Origin: Chryseobacterium cupriresistens
GTDB lineage: Bacteria > Bacteroidota > Bacteroidia > Flavobacteriales > Weeksellaceae
Direction: 5' to 3'
Assembly (NCBI RefSeq): GCF_046614675.1
Contig: NZ_JBKKJT010000002.1
Coordinates: 186,001 to 250,000, forward strand
Length of the DNA: 64,000 bases
Under the pieces are notes generated by a model. That model was not told the origin of the DNA, did not search any database, and was given only the letters and a program-made list of their open reading frames with translations. The translations under genes were made by a program, and so were the position numbers. Numbering within the stretch: the stretch's first letter is position 1; every line of letters begins with the position of its first letter. This document shows positions 16,540 through 25,185 of this stretch, one piece after another.

Positions 16540-17646
16540 ATGATGAATAAACTAAAAGAACTTCCCTTTGTTTCTTACCGTCCCAGCTATGAGTTCCTGG
16601 CATTTTACAGGATATTCTTTTCCATGTTTCTGTTATGGTCGGGAGTAGCAGATAACAGCTGGATCCATTCTATTCCTAACAGTGCTATGCATCCGCCTAT
16701 CAGCATCCTGTCTTTCACTGATATTGTCCCTTCTGAAGCATTTTTTGTACTTTGCAGATATATGATCTACGCATGTTTATTGTTGATACTGATAGGATAT
16801 AAACCTAGAATATTTGCAATATTGTATATGATCCTGTATGTACTGACGAATAATTATGCCTATTCGTTTGGAAAAGTGAATCACGATTTTATTTATACAC
16901 TTCCGATCATGATAATGGCATTCTCTCCCTGGAACAAAACCTTTAGCTTCTTTCCTGAGCCCGTAAAAGAAACGGATGAGCTGGCAAAATCGTGGCCTCT
17001 GTTTATGATAAGTTTGATTTTCAGCTTCGGAATGTTTACTGCCGGGTTTTCTAAAATTCTGGGAGGCTGGCAAAGCACTGAAACTCAGTATACTCAGATA
17101 TTTTTTACGCAATATAGGTTTATTATAGGGTGGAACGATCTGCTTTCGGATTTTTATGAAGGAATTAATTCTAAAATATTCTGGGAAGCCCTGGATTATT
17201 TTACTGTTATTTTTGAAATGGTTTTTATTGTAGCGTTCATGTCCCCGAAATTTTTCAGGTATATGTTGCTGGTAACTATTTTCTTTCACCTTAATGTATT
17301 ATTGATGCTGAATATATCTTTTATGAATTCCATAGGACTTTACAGTCTTTTTATTCCGGCATGGCTTCTGCCGTCAGGTTTCAGAAACCGGATAAAGAAT
17401 GGGATGCTCAGAATATTTAATCCGGAATATAGGAAAGCAGCTATTGCAGTAGTGATCCTGTACCTTTTAGTACTGAAAATTTTTAATATTAATACAATGG
17501 GGTCTGTGATAAACGGTTTCTTCTCCCTTATTGCATTCTGCAAACTTTCCACACCTCTTATTGTGCTGGGAAGTGCGTTTTTATTTTCATTGTATCTATT
17601 GATTCGGTCATTAAGGAAGACTGATCGGAATAATATTCTGAAATAA
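16540..17646 (+). CDS. HTTM-like multi-pass membrane protein
   Basis: This 368-residue integral membrane protein has about eight to nine hydrophobic segments. Its opening (EFLAFYRIFFSMFLLWSG) and the internal segment KVNHDFIYTLPIMIMAFSPW resemble the HTTM domain, which is related to vitamin K-dependent gamma-carboxylase. Most bacterial HTTM proteins have no proven reaction, so no enzyme activity is claimed. It follows the 193-residue membrane-anchored protein with a 2-nt gap. ATG codons at 16540 and 16543 are both possible starts. A weak hairpin follows at 17673-17709. Confidence 0.7.
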   Translation: MMNKLKELPFVSYRPSYEFLAFYRIFFSMFLLWSGVADNSWIHSIPNSAMHPPISILSFTDIVPSEAFFVLCRYMIYACLLLILIGYKPRIFAILYMILYVLTNNYAYSFGKVNHDFIYTLPIMIMAFSPWNKTFSFFPEPVKETDELAKSWPLFMISLIFSFGMFTAGFSKILGGWQSTETQYTQIFFTQYRFIIGWNDLLSDFYEGINSKIFWEALDYFTVIFEMVFIVAFMSPKFFRYMLLVTIFFHLNVLLMLNISFMNSIGLYSLFIPAWLLPSGFRNRIKNGMLRIFNPEYRKAAIAVVILYLLVLKIFNINTMGSVINGFFSLIAFCKLSTPLIVLGSAFLFSLYLLIRSLRKTDRNNILK

Positions 17647-17672
17647 ATACAGCTAAGAGTGAATGCTGCTTT

Positions 17673-17709
17673 CTGAAACTTATTTTTTATATTGGGTTTC
17701 AGGCTTTTT
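17673..17709 (+). terminator. possible weak terminator after HTTM-like gene
   Basis: CTGAAAC and GTTTCAG can pair across a 16-nt AT-rich loop, followed by GCTTTTTC. Stability is modest. Confidence 0.35.
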
Positions 17710-17836
17710 CATAAAAGGTTTCAGAAAGATTTTTTCAATCCGGAAAAATGTGTAAATTTGCAGTCTCAATACGTTGAAATATAAGGTTTGTCCTTCACTG
17801 GATGATAATATTGAAAGTTTTTTTAATAAAAAGTTT

Positions 17837-17863
17837 TTGGTATTTAAAAATTCATTATATTTG
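17837..17863 (+). promoter_or_regulatory. promoter of tuf
   Basis: TATATTTG at 17856-17863 is a good -7 element. The nearest TTG (17837-17839) gives a 16-nt spacer, shorter than the usual 19. tuf thus appears to have its own promoter, in keeping with its separation from the tRNA cluster. Confidence 0.6.
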
Positions 17864-17906
17864 CACACCGAAAATTTGAAAAACAATAAATAAATAATTT
17901 TAAATC

Positions 17907-19094
17907 ATGGCAAAGGAAACGTTTAATCGTAACAAACCACACTTGAACATTGGTACTATTGGTCACGTTGACCATGGTAAAACTACACTTACTGCAGCTA
18001 TCAGTAGTGTATTAGCTAACAAGGGTCTTGCTGAGAAGAAAGATTTCTCTTCTATTGACTCTGCTCCAGAAGAAAAAGAAAGAGGTATCACTATTAATAC
18101 AGCTCACATCGAGTACGAAACTGAAAACAGACACTATGCACACGTTGACTGTCCAGGTCACGCCGACTATGTTAAGAACATGGTAACTGGTGCTGCTCAG
18201 ATGGATGGAGCTATCTTAGTATGTGCTGCAACTGATGGACCAATGCCTCAAACTAGAGAGCACATCCTACTTTGCCGTCAGGTAAACGTACCAAGAATCG
18301 TTGTTTTCATGAACAAAGTTGACATGGTGGATGATGCTGAGCTTTTAGAGCTTGTTGAACTTGAACTTAGAGATTTATTATCTACTTACGAATATGACGG
18401 AGATAACTCTCCAGTAATCCAGGGATCTGCTCTTGGAGCTCTTAACGGAGACGAGAAGTGGGTTAAGACTGTTGAAGAATTAATGGATGCAGTTGATACT
18501 TGGATCGAGCAGCCTGTTAGAGATCAGGATAAAGCATTCTTAATGCCAATCGAAGACGTATTCTCTATTACAGGTAGAGGTACTGTAGCAACTGGTAGAA
18601 TCGAGGCTGGTGTTATCAACACTGGTGATCCAGTTGATATCGTAGGTATGGGTGATGAAAAATTAACTTCTACTATTACAGGGGTTGAGATGTTCAGAAA
18701 AATCCTAGACAGAGGTGAAGCTGGTGATAACGTAGGTCTATTGTTGAGAGGTATTGAAAAAACTGACATCAAGAGAGGTATGGTTATCGCTAAGAAAGAT
18801 TCAGTTAAGCCACACAAAAAATTCAAAGCTGAGGTTTATATCCTTTCTAAAGAAGAAGGTGGACGTCACACTCCATTCCACAACAAATACCGTCCTCAGT
18901 TCTACGTAAGAACTACTGACGTTACAGGTGAGATCTTCTTACCAGAAGGTGTAGAAATGGTAATGCCTGGTGATAACTTAACAATCACTGTTGAATTACT
19001 TCAGCCAATCGCTCTTAACGAGGGTCTTAGATTCGCGATCAGAGAAGGTGGTAGAACAGTAGGTGCAGGTCAGGTAACTGAAATCATCGACTAA
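17907..19094 (+). CDS. tuf: elongation factor Tu
   Basis: This 395-residue GTPase delivers aminoacyl-tRNA to the ribosome. The P loop is GHVDHGKT, switch II is DCPGHADY, and NKVD gives guanine specificity; domains II and III follow to the GGRTVGAGQVTEIID end. The length is standard. It stands before tRNA-Trp, secE and nusG in the canonical order but has lost its usual direct link to the upstream tRNA cluster. A strong terminator follows. Codon choice is highly biased (for example GTA, GGT and AGA), as expected of a highly expressed gene here. Confidence 0.98.
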   Translation: MAKETFNRNKPHLNIGTIGHVDHGKTTLTAAISSVLANKGLAEKKDFSSIDSAPEEKERGITINTAHIEYETENRHYAHVDCPGHADYVKNMVTGAAQMDGAILVCAATDGPMPQTREHILLCRQVNVPRIVVFMNKVDMVDDAELLELVELELRDLLSTYEYDGDNSPVIQGSALGALNGDEKWVKTVEELMDAVDTWIEQPVRDQDKAFLMPIEDVFSITGRGTVATGRIEAGVINTGDPVDIVGMGDEKLTSTITGVEMFRKILDRGEAGDNVGLLLRGIEKTDIKRGMVIAKKDSVKPHKKFKAEVYILSKEEGGRHTPFHNKYRPQFYVRTTDVTGEIFLPEGVEMVMPGDNLTITVELLQPIALNEGLRFAIREGGRTVGAGQVTEIID

Positions 19095-19114
19095 TCCACA
19101 TCTAAAACAATATA

Positions 19115-19154
19115 AAAAGCTTCCGTAAGGAACACTCTTTACGGAGCTTTTTTT
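19115..19154 (+). terminator. terminator of tuf
   Basis: AAAGCTTCCGTAAG pairs with CTTTACGGAGCTTT with one mismatch, followed by T residues. tRNA-Trp starts right after it with no promoter of its own visible. Confidence 0.8.
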
Positions 19155-19158
19155 AACT

Positions 19159-19229
19159 ACGGGCATCGTCCAATGGTAGGATACCGGTCTCCAAAACCGT
19201 TGATCAGGGTTCGAATCCTTGTGCCCGTG
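19159..19229 (+). tRNA. tRNA-Trp(CCA)
   Basis: 71-nt cloverleaf with ACGGGCA/TGCCCGT acceptor, discriminator G, T arm GGTTCGAATCC and anticodon loop CTCCAAA (CCA). It sits between tuf and secE as in most Bacteroidota. Confidence 0.95.
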
Positions 19230-19241
19230 CAAATATAAATT

Positions 19242-19448
19242 ATGAGTTCATTTGTCGATTTTTTAAAAGGTTCTTATAACGAATTCAGACATAAAGTTGA
19301 ATGGCCAAAATGGGCTGACCTTCAGTCTTCTACAATTGTAGTGACTATTGCGACAGTTATTCTGGCTTTATTTACCTTTGGAGTTGATGAATTGTTTTCA
19401 AAAGCAATCAGCAACATAATAGGAATGCTAATCAACTTGTTCAATTAA
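19242..19448 (+). CDS. secE: preprotein translocase subunit SecE
   Basis: This 68-residue protein has one C-terminal membrane segment (about residues 35-60) preceded by the conserved amphipathic stretch YNEFRHKVEWPKW. SecE clamps SecY in the general protein export channel of the inner membrane. The single-TM short form is normal. It lies 12 nt after tRNA-Trp and 19 nt before nusG, with which it is surely cotranscribed. Confidence 0.95.
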   Translation: MSSFVDFLKGSYNEFRHKVEWPKWADLQSSTIVVTIATVILALFTFGVDELFSKAISNIIGMLINLFN

Positions 19449-19467
19449 TAATTAAGTATTTTCCATA

Positions 19468-20010
19468 ATGAGCGAATTGAAATGGTATGTGCTGAAAGCA
19501 ATCAGCGGACAGGAAAATAAAGTGAAAAACTATATTGAGACAGAAATCAAACGTTTAGGGTTTGAGCAGTACGTTACTCAAGTGGTTATTCCTATGGAAA
19601 AGGTAATCCAGATTAGAAACGGTAAAAAAGTTCCTAAAGAGAGACCTTACTATCCTGGCTACCTGATGATTGAAGCTGACCTGATGGGAGAGATTCCTCA
19701 CGTTATTAAAAATATCCCGGGAGTTATTTCTTTCTTAAGTTTAACAAAAGGAGGTGATCCTGTCCCAATGAGAAAATCAGAGGTAAACAGAATGCTTGGA
19801 AGAATGGATGAACTTTCAGAATTTGCAAGCGATGTTGAAATTCCTTATGTAGTAGGTGAAAACGTTAAAGTAATCGACGGACCTTTCAACGGATTCAATG
19901 GTACAGTTGAGAAGATTCTTGAAGACAAAAAGAAAATTGAAGTTTCTGTATTGATCTTCGGTAGAAAAACTCCAATGGAACTGAGCTACATGCAAGTAGA
20001 AAAAGTATAA
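19468..20010 (+). CDS. nusG: transcription termination/antitermination factor NusG
   Basis: This 180-residue protein has the NGN domain (ELKWYVLKAISGQENKVK, with YYPGYLMIE) and a C-terminal KOW domain beginning near GENVKVIDGPFNGFNGTV. It binds RNA polymerase and links it to Rho or to ribosomal protein uS10. The gene is followed by a terminator and then by three accessory genes, instead of directly by rplK, so the normal nusG-rplK linkage is broken here. Confidence 0.96.
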   Translation: MSELKWYVLKAISGQENKVKNYIETEIKRLGFEQYVTQVVIPMEKVIQIRNGKKVPKERPYYPGYLMIEADLMGEIPHVIKNIPGVISFLSLTKGGDPVPMRKSEVNRMLGRMDELSEFASDVEIPYVVGENVKVIDGPFNGFNGTVEKILEDKKKIEVSVLIFGRKTPMELSYMQVEKV

Positions 20011-20030
20011 TACATTACTTATAAATATAA

Positions 20031-20059
20031 AAAGACTGCTTTAAAAGCAGTCTTTTTTT
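20031..20059 (+). terminator. terminator of secE-nusG
   Basis: AAGACTGCTTT/AAAGCAGTCTT stem with a short AT loop and a T run. Confidence 0.85.
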
Positions 20060-20526
20060 CGTTGATACCATTTCAATATTTTTTTTAAATAGCCTGCGGC
20101 AATAGCTTCCCAGTTATTTTTCGGTAAAATAATAATGCAGCTCTATTAATTCATAATGAAATATTGAATTTGAATCTTCATATTTTTTTCACTCTGGTTA
20201 GAGTTTTTTTAAGTTTGCTGAAACTATTGTACTGATATTCAAATTTCATAAGTCTGTTGGCTACTTCTATAAAGAAGTTTACTTTAATTAAATTATCCCC
20301 GTTACGTGATAATTTTTGTTTTTTATGGATCAAGTTCCTTTTAGTTCCTTAATTCACTTTCATATGGCATGCTTCTTGCAACCAAGCTGTTAGCTAATCC
20401 ACAAAATTTTATTCTTTTTATTTCATACACTGGTTACAGAGGTATGGACATTCTTTGTTGTTTTTAAATAAGAATAGAATTCAGATAAGCCACCCAAGAG
20501 CATAAGCTTTATAAACACATAACTCA
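20060..20526. other. intergenic region before the paralog cluster
   Basis: No reading frame of note. A small hairpin with a T tail (ACTCT-GGTT-AGAGT then T7) lies at 20191-20210 and could be a terminator. No TAnnTTTG element with good spacing is visible before the gene at 20527, so its promoter is unresolved. Confidence 0.4.
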
Positions 20527-21147
20527 ATGACAAAAATTATTTCGATGATCACTCTGGTGGGCACCTATGTGTTGATGAGTGCGCAGGTTGGCATCAATAC
20601 TGCGACACCAGAAAAAGAACTTACCGTAAACGGTACAATGAAAACATCAGGAATTGTTTTTAAACAACCCCTGGAAAAACTGAAAGCGGATGAGAATTAC
20701 ACTTTTATTATCAAATCTCCCGCGCCGGAAAACAAAATTACAGCGTATAATGATTCTTTTGTACCTAATTCGCCGGCTCCCATTAATCTTATTCAGTTTA
20801 AAATCACCTGTGATCCTACAGACAAAGATTGGGTAAACCAGTTTGACACAAAGATCAACTCCAGCAAGTTTTTGGTAGTAATTTCTTCTTTTGGATTTAC
20901 ACAGCCTACAAGAACTTACTCTGCAGACTGGCTTACTCCGATACCTCAGATCTTTGCTTATTCTGCAGGAGGGACATGGAAACTTAAGGCAGATTACCAG
21001 GGATTTGCTCCTGATAATTCTTTGCCTACAGGAGTCTGGACACTCAACTTACTGGTGTTTGACAGGTCGTACGCCAAAGATTTTAATTCAACACAAAACC
21101 TTAATGGATTAACTACTGGTGCGGCGACAGCTCCATTAATTCAATAA
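20527..21147 (+). CDS. secreted protein, AQVGIN-type paralog 1
   Basis: This 206-residue protein begins with a signal peptide ending in MSAQ, followed by VGINTATPEKELTVNG. That stretch is a common opening of surface-exposed Bacteroidota proteins and of fibre-like proteins. The rest looks like a beta-rich domain with W residues (SADWLTPIPQIFAYSAGGTW). It is the first of three tandem paralogs that split nusG from rplK. No T9SS C-terminal domain or lipobox is seen, so the final location is unclear (periplasm, surface or medium). Function unknown. Confidence 0.75.
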   Translation: MTKIISMITLVGTYVLMSAQVGINTATPEKELTVNGTMKTSGIVFKQPLEKLKADENYTFIIKSPAPENKITAYNDSFVPNSPAPINLIQFKITCDPTDKDWVNQFDTKINSSKFLVVISSFGFTQPTRTYSADWLTPIPQIFAYSAGGTWKLKADYQGFAPDNSLPTGVWTLNLLVFDRSYAKDFNSTQNLNGLTTGAATAPLIQ

Positions 21148-21158
21148 AAACATAAATT

Positions 21159-21806
21159 ATGAAAAAAATTATTGCGATACTCTTTACGGGTTTTGCTGCT
21201 TTAAGCATAAATGCACAAGTAGGAATAAATACTAAAACACCTAAAGGAACTCTTGATGTTGAAGGGGAAACTTTAGTAGAATCTTATTTAATAGATACTG
21301 AAAATACAAAGGCAAGCGGAAACTATCTTCTTCTTACCCGGTCAAAAGATACTTCACCGGTAGGTAAGGTGAAGCTGCTGGATATATCGCTCCGTAATGT
21401 AGCCCCTGTAAATATGTATAATGTTATATTGAAAAATGTAAGACAGGATGAAATTGTAAATCTCAATACAGGATTAGATGCAAGTAAATATGTGGTGGCC
21501 ATTACAGGTGCTGTTTTTACAGGAGCGGTTTCAGCGGCGAACACAAGTACCAACCCTAAATCGTATGGTTCTTACTCAACTGAAATTACACAGGTGACCA
21601 GCGGTGGTAAACAGTACCATGCTATTAATTTAGCTTTTAAAGGAGCAGGAACTGTTTCTTCCATCAATGGAACCTGGACACTTACCTTAAATGTCTTTGA
21701 AAAATCCTTAGTGAAAGACTGGGGAACTTTTAACGGTTCTGTTTCAGCATCCGTTTCACCGGGATATTCAGGAGTATCAACCAATACGCCACTGGGCCTT
21801 CAATAA
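21159..21806 (+). CDS. secreted protein, AQVGIN-type paralog 2
   Basis: This 215-residue protein has the signal peptide MKKIIAILFTGFAALSINAQ and the conserved mature start VGINTKTPKGTLDVEG. A segment resembling its neighbours follows (GLDASKYVVAITGAVFTG; INGTWTLTLNVFEKSLVKDW). It starts 11 nt after paralog 1 and ends 7 nt before paralog 3, so the three are one operon produced by gene duplication. Function unknown. Confidence 0.75.
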   Translation: MKKIIAILFTGFAALSINAQVGINTKTPKGTLDVEGETLVESYLIDTENTKASGNYLLLTRSKDTSPVGKVKLLDISLRNVAPVNMYNVILKNVRQDEIVNLNTGLDASKYVVAITGAVFTGAVSAANTSTNPKSYGSYSTEITQVTSGGKQYHAINLAFKGAGTVSSINGTWTLTLNVFEKSLVKDWGTFNGSVSASVSPGYSGVSTNTPLGLQ

Positions 21807-21813
21807 AAAAACT

Positions 21814-22482
21814 ATGGAAAGAAAAATTTATATCACAATAATCCTATGTCTTGGGATGTTTTTAAACGCCCAGAAAGGAAAAGTAGGGATCAACACTGCT
21901 AATCCCGCAGAAACACTTGATGTTAATGGAAAAACATATACAAATTCCTTATATTTAAGAAATCCGGGAGAACCTACGATGACAGGAGGAAGCTTTTTAG
22001 CCACTTCGCAGAATGCCTTACAATTGTATGATCCGGCTTTGGAAAGCAGCGGGCTGTTCAATTATCTTAAACTTACCCTTACCGGCGTACCTGGAACAGG
22101 CATTACAGATTATGATACTAAAATTGATGCCAACAACTTTTTGGTTATCCTCCACAATTATTCCTTCAAGCTGAACGATGGAAATACGAGTGTAATGCTT
22201 GATTATGGCGACAACGGTGTGAATGATAACAAACAGGGATCACCGGATGTAGTGGCTTTCAAAAGTAACGGAACATGGCATGTCAGAGCTAGATTTACAG
22301 ATAGCAGAATGATTGCCACCAACACAACTACACCATCAAGAACCTATAATAACTTTACGGTTGATCTTTATCTGATGGCTTACAAAAGATTAATTGAAAA
22401 GCAAAATATAAACGATATCAATGATGATCTTGGAGGAAACGACGGTTCTACAAAAACAATTAATAAACCTTCAGGTTTTTAA
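21814..22482 (+). CDS. secreted protein, AQVGIN-type paralog 3
   Basis: This 222-residue protein has a signal peptide ending in LNAQ, then KGKVGINTANPAETLDVNG. Its core (TKIDANNFLVILHNYSFKL; FTVDLYLMAYKRLIEKQN) aligns by eye with the same regions of paralogs 1 and 2, including a conserved D-x-x-x-F/Y-x-V motif and the WxVxA or WxLxL strand. The sequence is more polar and Asn/Asp-rich than its neighbours, so divergence is considerable. The last gene of the three; a strong terminator follows. Confidence 0.75.
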   Translation: MERKIYITIILCLGMFLNAQKGKVGINTANPAETLDVNGKTYTNSLYLRNPGEPTMTGGSFLATSQNALQLYDPALESSGLFNYLKLTLTGVPGTGITDYDTKIDANNFLVILHNYSFKLNDGNTSVMLDYGDNGVNDNKQGSPDVVAFKSNGTWHVRARFTDSRMIATNTTTPSRTYNNFTVDLYLMAYKRLIEKQNINDINDDLGGNDGSTKTINKPSGF

Positions 22483-22506
22483 TCAGCCTTCCTTTTAAAA
22501 TATCTT

Positions 22507-22545
22507 AAAACGGTTATTTGCATAAAATAACCGTTTTCGTTTTTA
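22507..22545 (+). terminator. terminator of paralog cluster
   Basis: A 13-bp perfect stem (AAAACGGTTATTT with AAATAACCGTTTT, 5-nt loop) followed by CGTTTTT. Confidence 0.85.
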
Positions 22546-22621
22546 CTGACTGTATTTTCAATTCTTTGACAGGGAAACATGATTTATTTTTCTAAAACTT
22601 TTAAAAATCAGCAATTTCCGT

Positions 22622-22651
22622 TTGCTATTTCAAAAATATTTTATACTTTTG
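22622..22651 (+). promoter_or_regulatory. promoter of rplKAJL
   Basis: TTG at 22622-22624, a 19-nt spacer and TACTTTTG at 22644-22651 match the consensus exactly. A leader of about 90 nt precedes rplK. Confidence 0.85.
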
Positions 22652-22748
22652 CAGTCCAAAAAGTAGGTTTATTGTTATGTGAGTGCATAACCTACTGAAT
22701 AATAAATGCTTCCAAACTCATTAATTATTCAAATTTAAAAAACAAACA

Positions 22749-23192
22749 ATGGCTAAGAAAGTCTTTAAAATGGTAAAGCTTCAGGTGAAAGGTGGCGCAG
22801 CTAACCCTTCTCCACCAGTAGGTCCAGCATTGGGTTCTGCAGGTGTGAACATCATGGAGTTTTGTAAGCAATTTAACGGAAGAACCCAAGATAAGCCAGG
22901 GCAAGTTTTACCTGTAGTAATTACAGTATACGAAGACAAATCTTTTGAATTCGTTATTAAAACTCCACCTGCAGCAATCCAGTTAATGGATGCAGCTAAG
23001 ATCAAGGGAGGTTCTGGTGAACCAAACAGAAACAAAGTAGGTTCTGTAACTTGGGAACAGGTAAAGAAAATCGCTGAAGATAAAATGGCGGATCTTAACT
23101 GTTTTACAATGGACTCTGCTCTTTCTATGGTTGCAGGTACTGCCAGATCTATGGGATTAAGAGTAACAGGAACTAAACCAACTAACGCTTAA
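22749..23192 (+). CDS. rplK: 50S ribosomal protein uL11
   Basis: This 147-residue protein starts MAKKVFKMVKLQVKGGAANP and includes the PPVGPALGSAGVNIMEF motif that binds 23S rRNA at the GTPase-associated centre. The length is normal. It is the first gene of the rplK-rplA-rplJ-rplL unit, 11 nt before rplA, and has a consensus promoter of its own. Confidence 0.97.
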   Translation: MAKKVFKMVKLQVKGGAANPSPPVGPALGSAGVNIMEFCKQFNGRTQDKPGQVLPVVITVYEDKSFEFVIKTPPAAIQLMDAAKIKGGSGEPNRNKVGSVTWEQVKKIAEDKMADLNCFTMDSALSMVAGTARSMGLRVTGTKPTNA

Positions 23193-23203
23193 AACTTAAA
23201 GAA

Positions 23204-23896
23204 ATGGCAAAATTAACTAAAAAGCAAAAGGAAGCTTTAAGCAAAGTAGAAAAAGGAAGAATCTATAACCTTGAAGAAGGTTCAGCTCTTGTAAAAGAAG
23301 TGAACACTACAAAGTTTGATGCTTCTGTAGATATCGCAGTAAGATTAGGAGTAGACCCTAGAAAAGCAAACCAAATGGTAAGAGGTGTTGTATCTCTTCC
23401 TCACGGTACTGGTAAAGATGTTAAAGTATTAGCTCTTGTAACTCCAGATAAAGAAGCAGAAGCTAAAGCTGCTGGTGCTGACTATGTAGGTCTTGACGAA
23501 TATTTACAAAAAATCAAAGAAGGTTGGACAGATGTTGACGTTATCGTTACGATGCCAGCTGTAATGGGTAAATTAGGTCCATTAGGTAGAGTATTAGGTC
23601 CAAGAGGTTTAATGCCAAACCCTAAATCAGGAACTGTAACAATGGAAATTGGTAAAGCAGTAACTGAAGTAAAAGCAGGTAAAATTGATTTCAAAGTAGA
23701 CAAGTATGGTATTATCCATGCTGGTATTGGTAAAGTATCTTTCGATGCTGCCAAGATCAAAGAAAATGCTCAGGAATTAATCCAGACATTGATCAAAATG
23801 AAACCAACTGCTGCTAAAGGAACTTATGTGAAGAGTATCTATTTATCTTCTACAATGAGCCCAGGTATTGCAATTGATACTAAATCTGTTAACTAA
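23204..23896 (+). CDS. rplA: 50S ribosomal protein uL1
   Basis: This 230-residue protein includes the motifs GRVLGPRGLMPNPKSGTV and VDKYGIIHAGIGKVSF, characteristic of uL1, which forms the L1 stalk and guides exit-site tRNA. It lies 11 nt after rplK and 17 nt before rplJ. That short gap leaves no room for an L10-type leader in the usual place. Confidence 0.97.
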   Translation: MAKLTKKQKEALSKVEKGRIYNLEEGSALVKEVNTTKFDASVDIAVRLGVDPRKANQMVRGVVSLPHGTGKDVKVLALVTPDKEAEAKAAGADYVGLDEYLQKIKEGWTDVDVIVTMPAVMGKLGPLGRVLGPRGLMPNPKSGTVTMEIGKAVTEVKAGKIDFKVDKYGIIHAGIGKVSFDAAKIKENAQELIQTLIKMKPTAAKGTYVKSIYLSSTMSPGIAIDTKSVN

Positions 23897-23913
23897 TAAT
23901 AATCCTTAAGACA

Positions 23914-24501
23914 ATGACAAAAGACCAAAAAGTTGTAGCAATACAAGAGATCAAAGATTTGCTTCAGGATGCAAAAGTAGTATACGTAGCAGATTTAGAA
24001 GGTTTGAACGCTGGTAAATCTTCAGATTTCAGAAGACAGGCTTTCAAACAAAATATCAAAGTGAAAGTTGTAAAAAATACACTTTTACAAAAAGCAATGG
24101 AGCAAATTGAAGGAGTTGATTACTCTGAAATGTTCCCATCTTTCAAAGGAAACTCAGCGTTAATGATTGCTGAAACAGCAAACGCTCCTGCAAAATTGAT
24201 CCAAGGATTCAGAAAGAAAGAAGAAAAGCCAGCTTTAAAGTCTGCTTTTGTTCAAGAAACTTTCTACGTTGGTGACAATAACCTGGACATGTTGGCTAAC
24301 ATCAAGTCTAGAGAAGAAATGATCGGTGAAATCATCGGATTACTTCAGTCTCCAATCCAGAGAGTTGTTTCTGCTCTTCAAAACAAACCTGAAACTGTAG
24401 AAGCTAAAGCTGAAGAAGCTGCTCCTGCGGTAGAAGAAACTCCTGCTGAAGCTCCTGAAGCTGCTGCAGAAAGCACTGACGAAACGCCAGCTGCTGAATA
24501 A
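23914..24501 (+). CDS. rplJ: 50S ribosomal protein uL10
   Basis: This 195-residue protein begins MTKDQKVVAIQEIKDLLQDA and anchors the L7/L12 stalk. It is about 30 residues longer than the E. coli protein, because of an Ala/Glu/Pro-rich acidic tail (about residues 163-195) that resembles an unstructured linker. It precedes rplL by 46 nt. Confidence 0.96.
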   Translation: MTKDQKVVAIQEIKDLLQDAKVVYVADLEGLNAGKSSDFRRQAFKQNIKVKVVKNTLLQKAMEQIEGVDYSEMFPSFKGNSALMIAETANAPAKLIQGFRKKEEKPALKSAFVQETFYVGDNNLDMLANIKSREEMIGEIIGLLQSPIQRVVSALQNKPETVEAKAEEAAPAVEETPAEAPEAAAESTDETPAAE

Positions 24502-24547
24502 TTACACTCAAAAAATTAAATAAATAATCAACAAAAACATTACAACA

Positions 24548-24916
24548 ATGTCAGATTTAAAAAATTTAGCTGAAACGCTAGTAAACCTAACTGTAAAAGA
24601 CGTAAACGAATTAGCTGCTATCCTTAAGGATGAGTACGGAATTGAGCCAGCTGCTGCTGCTGTAGTTGTTGCTGCAGGTGGTGCAGGTGATGCTGCTGAA
24701 GAAAAGACTGAATTCGACGTAATTCTTAAGTCTGCAGGTGCTTCTAAATTAGCTATCGTTAAATTAGTAAAAGATTTAACTGGTGCTGGTCTTAAAGAAG
24801 CTAAAGATATCGTAGACGGAGCTCCTGCTGCAATTAAGCAAGGTGTTTCTAAAGACGAAGCTGAAGCTCTTAAGAAGCAATTAGAAGAAGCTGGTGCTGA
24901 AGTAGAATTGAAATAA
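24548..24916 (+). CDS. rplL: 50S ribosomal protein bL12 (L7/L12)
   Basis: This 122-residue acidic protein has the dimerisation helix (NLAETLVNLTVKDVNELAAI), an Ala/Gly hinge and the C-terminal domain EKTEFDVILKSAGASKLAIV, which recruits translational GTPases. The length is standard. A strong terminator follows, so rpoB is not simply cotranscribed with it. Confidence 0.97.
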   Translation: MSDLKNLAETLVNLTVKDVNELAAILKDEYGIEPAAAAVVVAAGGAGDAAEEKTEFDVILKSAGASKLAIVKLVKDLTGAGLKEAKDIVDGAPAAIKQGVSKDEAEALKKQLEEAGAEVELK

Positions 24917-24940
24917 TTTCAATTGTATTATAAATAAAGA

Positions 24941-24967
24941 AGCCCGGGCATTTGCCTGGGCTTTTTT
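24941..24967 (+). terminator. terminator of rplKAJL
   Basis: AGCCCGGGCA-TTT-GCCTGGGCT hairpin followed by TTTTT, 25 nt after rplL. Confidence 0.85.
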
Positions 24968-25136
24968 GTATGTAAGCTTTTGTAAATGTGTCTTTTAATT
25001 TTTAATAGTAATATAATATTGTTATTACTAATACTGATATAGTTTTTTATGATTGCATATTTTGTGGTAACGTATGATTTTTTTTATGTTTATTATTATG
25101 TTTAATTATTTTATGTGAATTTTTATTAGTTAATTA

Positions 25137-25165
25137 TTGTTTTAATTGAAAAAATATTATATTTG
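25137..25165 (+). promoter_or_regulatory. promoter of the remnant gene between rplL and rpoB
   Basis: TTG at 25137-25139, an 18-nt spacer and TATATTTG at 25158-25165. A good consensus promoter stands before what looks like a broken gene. Confidence 0.65.
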
Positions 25166-25185
25166 TATTGAAAAAAACACAATAA

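Noticed and set aside
3588..17906. A genomic island with flanking att sites at tRNA-Thr(GGT)
   Set aside because: The tRNA 3' end (GTTCAAGTCCCGTAGTTGG) was looked for near 17650-17906 and not found, and the region contains no integrase. The recombinase at 1502 is of the housekeeping Xer type.
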